A stretch of DNA of 60,000 nucleotides from Nymphaea colorata (lineage: Eukaryota > Streptophyta > Magnoliopsida > Nymphaeales > Nymphaeaceae): assembly GCF_008831285.2 (NCBI RefSeq), contig NC_045141.1, positions 27,395,315 to 27,455,314 of the forward strand, read 5' to 3'. Positions 51,001 through 60,000 of the stretch are shown in pieces. The notes under the pieces were generated by a model. That model was given only the letters and a program-made list of their open reading frames with translations, ran no database searches and was not told the DNA's origin. The translations under genes were made by a program, and so were the position numbers. The stretch's first letter is position 1. Every line of letters starts with the position of its first letter.

Positions 51001-53051
51001 CGTATTTTTGACCGAACCTCATCCGGGGGCAAAGCTTTCGAGGCAGGTGGTGTGGCGTCCAAATGGGGAACAGGCTTTAATTAAAACTTAAGTTGAAGGA
51101 AGCCACATGCGTGACCCTAATCTATGGAGAAGAAAGACCAACTATAATCTTAATCTGAGGCTCTGCCTCCGGAGCTTGCTTCTTGTTCATCGAGGTCAGA
51201 AGCACCGATTTCTGCATACGATCCCTATGGTGGTGGCCATCCAGCTGTGGTGCGTTGGGGGGCTGGGATGGATATACAAGATTTGAATTTGGGGATGGAC
51301 GTGACGTGAGTTGTTCATCGAGGTTTTTGAGCACATGAGCGTTCTTTCTCATTGACATGCACCACCTTGTTGCCCCGGGGGGGACACATCAAGCAGGAGG
51401 AGGGGATGGAAGCAGCCAGGGCCTACGGTTAGTAGAGGGAAGGAGGATCTTGGCTTGGCCACTGAAACACGCGCGCTCTCTTCCTCCTCCGTCCTTTGTT
51501 TGCAGGTCCCATTAACAGCGAGGAGGCTCAGGACGATGCACGATTGGGCCCCGGGGAGGGGGGGAGCTATACCTATCAGCCTCTCATTTCCTCGCGACTA
51601 GCGCTTTCTTTACAACGTCAATGGCGTCTCATTCTTCGGCTTTTCCACTTCTGACGCAACGCACAGAGAGAGAGAGAGAGAGAGCGGCACGCCAAGTTTC
51701 GATGACGCCAGGTTTTGACAGGACCAATATCAATAGGAGGTCGACGCCGCGTTTCAAATGGCCAAACAAGACAAATTTTCTTTCTTTCTCAAAGAAAGTG
51801 ACGCAACAATCCACAACTTCCTCTTTCCTTTTTTTCTTTTCCGACGCTTGAGAACGCCGCACACAAGGATCCACCACCGTAGTTTTTCTGTTTTTTACAG
51901 GAAGATGAAGATCAGGGAAGCAGGAATCCTCCACCACCACCTCCCTTCCCTTTTGATCCCTTCCCTTTTGATCCCTCCCCTTTCAACTGTGGGTTTGGTT
52001 GGTGAATTCTTGTACCAAACCTCGCCCTTCCGCTGACTCTGCTAAAGCTTCCCCTTGTGAATTTCCACACCCTCTTTTATTCGGTTACCTGTCCAATGCT
52101 TATTCTAGTAAATGTGATAGCAACGAATAGCTGTCCCTTTTGACTCTGCCAACCTCACAAGTCACAACTACGATTCATGATGTCACATCCTTTAATTACA
52201 AATTTCCAGCTATTTATGCCATTTGAAAAACTGACGGTGGGCCACCTTGAAACTTTCAAATAACAACGTATCTTCTCAATCATGGGAGACTTTATAACAT
52301 TAATTTAAGAAGCCTACTCCGGGCATAACCCATGGTAAATCAATACTCATCAACTTGTCCAGGAGGCTCGACGTCACTGCATAAGAAAAGAGGTAGGGGG
52401 TTTATCAAAGTATGTAGGCCAATTAATCACAAGGGCGAAGACGGCCACGCCTCTGGTTATGATAATACCGGACGTCTCTCCCTCAATTTTTTAATACACC
52501 TCCTTGACCGCATCAAGCGATCCCCCTAGGTTAATCTTAACATCAAGCATTACTACCCCCCACCAAACAAACCAACCGTGGAGGAAGACGAAGGCACAGC
52601 CCCAGGGAAGATCTTGTTTCTTGTCTTACCTTAGGTGGCTTGGATAACATTAGGGAAGTACTTATGACAGCCAATGATAATGTAAAAACATAATGGACTT
52701 TGGTAGCCGTGATTCGCATATACTAAAAATTATACGAGTGCTTTTTGCGTGTAAAACATGAACAATAAAAAGAAGAGCAACAGTGGCACCGATCATAGTA
52801 ATACTGGCTGAGGGAGGGAGATAGGCTGGTTGTCACCTTCACCTGGCCTTCTCAGGTTGAAGGTGGGAATCCAGGCCCTGAATGATTCGTTCGATTCCTT
52901 TTGGTGGGGGAGATGAGATGTATTCCCCTTATTCTTTTTTATTTGACCGACGCTGTAACATGCGCTAGACTTTTTTGTATATCCTTGATGGTACATGCCT
53001 AGAGCCGAGAGAGAAGAGGAGGAGAAAGACAGAGGGGCGAGGGGCATTCAG

Positions 53052-56000
53052 ATGGGTAGTTCCGATGGCGAAGGGAAGATGGAAGGCTGGCTTCATCTGG
53101 TACGTTCCAACAGATTCGGCTTGCAGTATTCAAGGAAGCGATATTTTGTTCTTCAGGGAAATCGTCTGAATTGTTTCAAATACGCGCCCTTGTCCAAGAA
53201 AGAGGTATCTTGCAACTTTTTTTTCTTCTTGTGTTCTGCTTCTTTCCATTACCGCAAGGATGCAAAATATCAGACAGCTCGGGCATTGTTTTTTTTTTCT
53301 TGTGATGAAATTTGCCAATTACAGTATTTTCAAGATTTGGATTCATTTTTCAAATCCTTTATAGGTGCATTTCCCTCTTCTTTTTAATCTTCGTGACTGT
53401 TGTACCTCTCTCTCTCTCTCTCTCTCTCTTTTCCCTTTTGTTTTTCTGACGAAGCAAATGTTTGTATTTGATGGCATTGCCAATCGATGCTGTGACCTTA
53501 AATGGTCTTGATAACTGACTTTCTTTCGATATCAGTATCAAGATTCCTTGGTCGATCTCCACGTTATCTTTCCCGTGAGTGCGTGTGATTCCTTTCGTTG
53601 GTCTATTTTTGTGAAAACTGCACTTCTATTATCATCATCATACAGGATAAGTAGCTTATGTAACAATCTGGAAAATTATCAATTTCAGATATGTCTGGAT
53701 CAGCTGACTATCATAAGGATGGTTTCTTTAATCTGATGCACAAGTTTATGTGTGTCCGATCATTTCTCTGTCAATCTTTATGGACTGGGGCCTTGTTTTT
53801 GTCGTCAATGCGATGAATGCATCGTTGTCATTCGTCAGGTGGTTCGGTTCTTCTTTCTGGTCTGTGACATTTCTTTCGTTCCTGTATGGCCCTTTAACCT
53901 ACACCTGAGGGTTGCCAAACAAAGGTCAATGAGTTTAGAGCTCTTGTTGCATCCGTGAACTTTTAAGGGAAGTTAAAAGGTAATTGAGGTCTGAGTTTGA
54001 ATAATTCGTCTACAACTTTAAGCCAGTACCCTTTGCATCTTCTCTTGGAAGCTGCTTACGCTGACAAACCCCTCTATGCGACTAGGAACCTGTCCTTACT
54101 CTAGAGAGGATCTTTCTCCTGTTTTCACTAGTGATTCCTATCCATGTTCTATGCCATCATACTTTTGATGGTGGTAAATGTTTCATATATGCTAAAAAAT
54201 GTAGAACAGTTGTATCAATCACCACGGTCATCACTCTATGCAACAATCGTCTTTTACTTCGAAATTTACAATTTTAAATTTTGTTAAAAAAAGAAAAAAG
54301 TTGCTCTCTTCTGCTGGCAAAAAGATATATGTTTCATGTCTTCCTTTTCTGTGTCTGTGGATTCTGTAACATCTGTTTTTCATGTTTACCCACTTCAGGA
54401 ACTTAAACATATTGAGTCGACTTTTGTTTTTTGGCATATATGAAACCATCTTGCTATAATAATGAGAACCTGCATTTTAAATCTCTTAATTATGAAAATC
54501 TAAGTAGAGTACTCATGAATATTGTTTCTCAGGATCCCATAAGAAGTGCAGTTATTGATTCCTGCATACGTGTGACAGATAATGGGAGAGAAAACATCCA
54601 CCGGAAAGTAAGTATTTCTTATGCATGCACACTTTCGTTGACAATAGTAACAATGTAACCACTTGGGCTAAATTGCAGGTGCTTTTCATGTTTACACTCT
54701 ATAATTCCTCAGATCACAGAGACCGACTTAAGGTCCGATGAAACCTGCGTTATTCCTTTTTTTTGTCTTTACTAAATTTAAATTCTCCTATTCTTTCAAT
54801 CAGAAGTTGCAATCTAATATGGTTTGTCTGTTTAACGCAGTTGGGAGCAAATAGTTCAGAAGAAGCAGCTAGATGGATACATTCGTTCAAAGAGGCAGCA
54901 TTGAAGGTATTGGTGTACCATATCTGTAATCTTAGACACTACAGATGAGGATTCCCCATGTCGGTTCAAACTAAAATAAGGTCTGCCACTCTGAACATCA
55001 TATTTTTCCTTAATATGCAGGAATATCCAAACCAAGAAGGTAGTCTTCTTGTCTCTTCTAAAAGACATCAGCAGTATTTCAGGTAGATACCTATGCAACC
55101 CTGATTTTGGACACATCCCTTCAGTTATGTCTGTAATCTTGTCAGCTTGGTGCCTGGTTTTAATTACTTTAAACCTATGTGTGGAGTAAGTGTTGTCCAA
55201 ATAATTCACATAGATTTCATTATTCACAATGGACATACATGCACTCACATTAAATAAACCCTGGCCAGTGATATTCATATCCAAGCAAAGCCTTTCAGAT
55301 TCTCACTATGTTAAATTATAAATAAACTTGGCCATAAGAATGCAAATACTTTTGCATGCATGTGTAAGTAAATTTCTGTTTTTCACTTTATGTATAGGCC
55401 TAGGAACATGTGCACACAAGGGGCTATAACTTTTTCTAATATTTAGCAACATTCAGTCATCTAATTCTAATGTAGGAAATCATGTGGCAGGTCAAGTTTC
55501 AGCAGAGGGAGCGGCCATAAGTATTTGTTAGGTACAATTTAAGTAAAGAATGTATCTTTTAATATCTTCTTGAATAATTATATATATTTTTGTCTATGGT
55601 TTAATGCCTTCGTTTGAGAAAACATATTTCTATAAATCATGTTTCATGAAAAACCATGCTTTGTATAAACTGTAATGTATAAGAATGAACCAAATAGTGA
55701 ACAACTGTCCTGGATGAATAACTGTAAACTTGGACTGTGGTCCGTATAGTTGCTCAGCCATTTGACAAGGGACATCCATGTGAAAGTAATTGTGATTAGT
55801 GACCATGCGCAAACAAGGAGTTTCAGCATTTCATCTATCCATGTAATTGTTGGAGAAATATATGGGAGCCAAATTCAGTTTTCTTTTTTATTTCTGTCCA
55901 TCTCTTCTAGGTTTAGAGTATGGAGTTTGGAGCATGGGCTAGCAGGTGACTCTATTGTTAGAGATATTGTGAATCTGTCCTGATGTCTTGCTTAGACTAT

Positions 56001-59000
56001 TTGAAATTAAGGATCTGGAAGATGATAGGGACACATATAACTTCAGATAGCATACAGACAAAAAAAAATACAATGCACAAACTGATGCATGGATTGATTT
56101 TAAGGGATAGATGGTATAAATCAACATAAAGATTGTTAAAAAAATCCAAGGTTTCTCGCCTATCATGTTGCTTGCTGCATGGATTGATTTTAGTTCTAGC
56201 GTTGCCAAACTGTTTGTCATATCTCAATGTGTTTCATCTTGCTAGGCCACAAACAATAACCCAAATAGATATCTTCCACTTATCAAAATCAAACAATCAT
56301 CTTTTATTCACTTTAAGTTACTATTAGATGCCTTTTTTAAATTCTGAAGTAGCTGAATATCTAAACCTAAGGTTTAAAATAAGGTGATCAATGAAATAAA
56401 GTTCTCTAAGTCTGCTTCAACATATCATGTAACAACTTGTAGAGCCACACTTAGCTCTATCTGGGCGATGATATTCATTCCTTTGGTTGTGTTATGATCC
56501 ACCTTCATAGCTAAATCTGGACAAGTTAGCAGGTAGTACATAGCTAAACATGAGCAAGAGAAGATCCCTTCTCATGTGAACATGAGTAAGTGACTAGTTT
56601 CCTAGTACTTTTCCCATTGGTTGAAGGCCAATATGTGATTTTTTTTAAGAAAAAAAACAAGAAGAAAAGAAAAAGTTAGAGAGAGAAGTATGGTGGTGTA
56701 TGTGAAATGGGAGCTTTGAGAGAGTGCTTCTAAGAGAGGGATTTGTTTCCTCTTGGTGATAAGTGCTACTCTTGTGTATCTTCATAACTAATAAAAGCTT
56801 TTGATCATCTTCGGCCGTGGATGAAGACATCGTTAAGTTGCAGCAACCACAACAAGACGGTAATAACGAGGTTTAAATCAAAACAGGTATATAAATGACA
56901 GCAAAAAAGGAGCCAGAAAAGAAGGGCGATGGGCAGAAAAACTAAAACGACAGTGACCTGTTGACGTTCAGAATAGAGGAACCAAGAGGACAGAATAGAG
57001 AGCAAGGTCAGAGAGAGGACAGACCTGCTGATGTGCAGAACAGATAAGGAGAAGACAAAGTAGATAGACTGAAACAGAGGAATCAAGAGAGGAGAAGAGG
57101 AACAATCATAAAGAGTTGTCAAATCTTGCAGGACACTGCTTTTGGTTTCGATTCAGTCCAAGGCCCAGACTTGCTAATGTGCTCTGATACTATGTGAGAT
57201 TCTCCAGAAGCTACCACTGCAGAAAACGAGAGAAGAGGAAGAGAACAGAGCTGAAAGAAAACCACACGTCTCAGAACCCCTACATGGTTCATTCAATTAA
57301 TAAAAAGAGGGTTAATACCCTAGGACTCAGTCTTACAAGAATACCCTTAAGTAAAACATTATTTACAGCATACAACATAATTTATTAGAACCGGATCTGT
57401 AAAGGATCCACATCCAATAACTGATAAACCAATAACTTACAAACCATCACGTCTTAACAACAACATGCACACTGATGGAGCCTGTTCCTTTGGAGAAGTT
57501 CAGGCATTGCTTGGACTTGATCAGCTTGCAAAGCACGTGAGTTGGCCCCAACAAGGCATGGGCGGTTGCGGTGATATGGAGCTTATGAAAATGTGCCAAG
57601 AGGAGAATTTGTTGGTTACGCCCACCTTCATAGCTAAACGTGGGCAAGTGAGTAGTTTCCTGGCTAAAACATGGGCATGAGAAGCCCACTTCTCATGTGA
57701 ACATGAAGAAGTGGGTACTTCCTTAGCACTTTAAGTTTTCCCATTGGTTGAAAACCAATACATTCTATCTTATTGGTTGGTGTGTTTGTTTTGCTTCTTC
57801 CTTTTTTCTTCACATTGTGTGGATCAAGATCCTGGTTGCCACTTTGTTTATCTAAGTAGTGAGGTTATAATGCCTTAATGGGGAAAAGATGAATCCCAAT
57901 GTAGTTCAGACCTGACCTCTTCGATTTTTTTTTTCCATTCTCTTGTGCCCTTAAAAAGAAAATATCAAACTTCAGTTCATGGAAAATATGTAAAAAGAAA
58001 TAACATACATGCTATTTACTTATCCATAAGAAAATGCAGGCATTAAATGCTTGACTTTGTGTTCTCTTCAATTTTCAATTTGAGACAAATTTTTATAAAA
58101 AAATTTCATGGATACTTTTTGTGATGTGCCTATGAATAAAATCTTTTCTTTTTAACAAATAAGGCCTCTTAAAAAGGTGTAGTATTTTTTCCTAATTTTA
58201 GTAATAATTATATAATATCCACTTGAAATTAAACTAAAAACTTGAGAAATGCACTTTTATTTGTTGGCATTAACATCATTAGATTATATTTTTTTTACTT
58301 TAAAGAAAAGAGCAATCAAAAGTTATCTTTCCAAGACACATTTTGTAATACCTTGGAAAAAGGTGAATCCCATAATATTTTCAACTTTTGGTTATATTTC
58401 CTCATACAAAGATGTAACGTGTTGGTCATGTTGGTCATGTTTTCTTACATAAGGTCTGGATTGGACTGGCTGTTCATCTATAAATGCTGAACCTGCGACA
58501 ACAGCAGATGTTATTGCACCATCCCCATGGACCATATTTGGTTGCCAAAATGGTAAGCGCTCTTCATTTATTTCTCTTAAGGTTGTGAAACACCTATTCT
58601 CAGATGCTTTGTTCATCCAGGATTGCGGCTGTTCAAGGAGGCAAGAGATGGAGATTTCCATGGAAAGGTGAACTTTAGTTTCAGTGTATTTATTAAGAAA
58701 AAACAAAAAACATCCTAACATACTGTAGGTTTTATCGCCTTTCTCAGCATTATGATGATCACCCGGCAATAATGGCAGTTGGCGTGGTTGATGCGACCTC
58801 AGAATCTATCTTCCAGACCATCATGTCTCTTGGTGTATCAAGATCAGAGTATCACTCTTCAACATGGTCACAAAAATATCATTTCTGCCTGCAGCTACTT
58901 GAATATAGCTTGTTGACTTCAGCTAAAACATTGTTTTGCAGATGGGACTTCTGTTATTCTGGAGGTGCAGTCATTGAGCACCTTGATGGCCATACGGATA

Positions 59001-60000
59001 TTATTCATGAGCAGATGAAGAAAGATTGGTTACCTCGGTCAGATTTGAAACTGATTGCACTTAATAAATATAATGAATCAATTTTTCATGTATATACATG
59101 CCCATAATTATTTATGCTAATTATTATGTTTATATTTTAGGGGAATGAGACCCCGAGATCTTTTGATGCGAAGGTATTGGAGAAGAGAGGATGATGGGAC
59201 ATATGGTAATAGTTTTGAACTAAATGTTTTCAGCTATCTACTTCCTCAATGAAGTTTTCTCCAAGTAATTGAAATTTTAAGTATTTGTGCATTCTTCTTG
59301 CAGTAATTCTGTACCATTCAGTGTTCCACAAGAAATGCTTACCTAGAAAGGACTATGTTCGAGCCACCCTTAAAAGTAATGTATGCTTTAGTCTGGATTA
59401 CAAACAATTAATTTGGTTCATCAAAATTGATAATGAGATTCATTGGAGATGTACTTTTCTATTTTATTCTTTTTAGGTGGTGGATATGTGATATCTCCAC
59501 TGAACCAAGGGAGACAATCAGTTGTCAAGCACATGCTTGCTTTAGACTGGAGATATTGGAAATCATATTTATTTAAATCTTGTGCACGATCCTTAACAAT
59601 TAAAATGACAGAAAGAGTTGCAGGTGCCACTTATGCTTGGTGAATTTTGCAGAAAACATTTGCATGCATGAAACACTAAATATGTTTTTACTTTTTTAGC
59701 TCTGAGGGAAATGTTCAGGGCAAAGCTTGGAAGCTATCCCCATGCTGATTGCTCATCAAGTGACATGATGAGAGCTGTATCGCCACTCTCACAGTCTGAA
59801 CAGGTGGACAAAATTGAACTGCAATCTTCAACAATTCAGGCTGTGGAAAGTGAGGATTCACAGGCAGAAGAATCACAGGAAGAGGCATACATCAAACCAG
59901 CAAGTCTGGCTGGCTCTTTTGTTCAGTTGAATGATGCAGCCGATGAATTTTTTGATGTCCCTGAGCAGTCAGAGTTTGAGTGCTTTGATTTTGATGCAGA
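53052..60000 (+). CDS. EDR2-like PH/START-domain protein, 5' part (14 exons, runs off the right edge)
   Basis: Exons read: 53052-53204, 54533-54607, 54679-54732, 54841-54906, 55021-55082, 55491-55531, 58454-58552, 58621-58667, 58748-58848, 58942-59037, 59141-59205, 59304-59375, 59477-59623 and 59700-60000 (open). All junctions are GT-AG and phases agree, giving about 459 residues. Residues 8-116 form a PH domain (KMEGWLHLVRSNRFGLQYSR, then RRYFVL-like KRYFVLQGN, and EEAARWIHSFKEA at its end), a lipid-binding module. Residues about 174-359 form a START domain (PWTIFGCQNGLRLFKEARDG, HPAIMAVGVVD, EHLDGHTDIIHEQM, RDLLMRRYWRREDDGTYVIL). After it comes an acidic linker with DEFFDV; the C-terminal DUF1336/EDR2_C domain should follow off the edge. 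EDR2 in Arabidopsis is a membrane-associated negative regulator of salicylate-linked cell death; the role here is inferred. An in-frame upstream ATG (52995) would add 19 residues. I prefer 53052 because MGSSDGEGKMEGWL resembles family N-termini. Confidence 0.9.
53401..53430. repeat. CT microsatellite in intron 1 of the EDR2-like gene
   Basis: A CT run of about 11 units near 53406-53429 lies in intron 1, which is 1.3 kb long (53205-54532), T-rich and otherwise without recognisable elements. Confidence 0.8.
56486..57775. repeat. Pair of diverged direct repeats flanking a retroelement remnant
   Basis: A segment of about 150 bases at 56490-56640 (CCACCTTCATAGCTAAA ... CCCATTGGTTGAAGGCCAAT) recurs in the same orientation at 57618-57765 (CCACCTTCATAGCTAAA ... 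CCCATTGGTTGAAAACCAAT), roughly three-quarters identical by eye. Each copy contains TTCTCATGTGAACATGA. The copies bracket the Copia-like remnant, so they may be terminal repeats of an older element or two copies of a short dispersed repeat. Confidence 0.65.
56645..57470 (-). mobile_element. Copia-type LTR retrotransposon remnant, antisense in intron 6
   Basis: Read on the minus strand, a terminal repeat (about 57470 to 57193) ends GAATCTCACA and is followed at once by TAGTATCAGAGC (57192-57181), a one-mismatch match to the initiator-Met tRNA primer-binding site common in plant Copia elements. The repeat has AT-rich promoter-like sequence, then GAGTCCTAGGGTATTAACCC and a CT-rich end. A leader of about 350 bases leads to an ATG at 56830 and a short gag-like frame (MSSSTAEDDQKLLLVMKIHK) that ends at 56645. 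No protease, integrase, reverse transcriptase or second long terminal repeat is seen, so it is a truncated copy. It lies in the 2.9-kb intron 6 (55532-58453) of the EDR2-like gene, against gene orientation. The outer boundary near 57470 is approximate. Confidence 0.62.

Larger units (their letters stand above)
43079..53051. other. Spacer with MITEs and simple repeats; EDR2-like promoter at its right end
   Basis: No supportable gene in 10 kb. Contents: a CT run at about 44038-44055, a hairpin and direct repeat at 45296-45428, AT-rich 'cgtattatacgc' sequence at 45890-46130, two related MITEs at 47581-47844 and 47919-48073, GA microsatellites at about 49235-49253 and 51667-51685, and a poly-A run at about 49529. 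A 'gaggcggagccac' segment near 48444 resembles edges of plant DNA transposons but has no visible partner. The last few hundred bases must hold the EDR2-like promoter and leader; I saw no clear TATA box. Confidence 0.45.

Noticed and set aside
1-60000. CRISPR arrays, operons, bacterial promoters or phage-like modules.
   Set aside because: Nothing of the kind is present; the genes are spliced plant nuclear genes.

Overview
The window is nuclear DNA of a flowering plant. The intact genes are plant-specific (EIN2, a WAV3-type RING/VWA protein, a group IX AP2/ERF factor, an EDR2-like PH/START protein). They carry GT-AG introns of tens of bases to several kilobases, and long AT-rich spacers full of microsatellites and decayed transposons separate them. 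I cannot place the plant more finely from sequence alone. There is no bacterial, viral, CRISPR or organellar-looking block.

Layout. (1) 1-3560: 5' end of an EIN2-like gene on the minus strand; only the first coding exon (1192-1437) is inside, and the rest lies off the left edge. (2) 3561-14997: gene-poor spacer with microsatellites and three local tandem duplications. (3) 14998-16850: badly decayed copy of the RING/VWA gene. (4) 16851-26740: spacer with a probable Ty3/gypsy 3'-end remnant. (5) 27118-32743: intact two-exon RING/VWA (WAV3-like) gene with a 3.4-kb intron. (6) 34172-35350: broken mitochondrial-type PPR gene. (7) 37698-38666: terminal-inverted-repeat element filled by a purine-strand minisatellite. 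(8) 42251-43078: single-exon group IX ERF gene with a recognisable core promoter. (9) 43079-53051: spacer with two related short MITEs. (10) 53052-60000: 5' part of an EDR2-like gene (14 exons read, about 459 residues) running off the right edge, with a minus-strand Copia remnant in its 2.9-kb sixth intron.

How the genes relate. EIN2 is the central ethylene-signal transducer, group IX ERFs are common downstream factors of ethylene/jasmonate signalling, and EDR2 proteins restrain defence-related cell death. WAV3 proteins are E3 ligases that restrain root gravitropic bending. Eukaryotic neighbours are transcribed separately, so this proximity is most simply chance. The window's clearest history is of duplication, decay and transposon insertion: a dead paralogue upstream of a live RING/VWA gene, a dead PPR gene, and small transposons. 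I found no convincing undescribed biological system; the best leads are the purine-array transposon, the decayed paralogue and the intronic retroelement.
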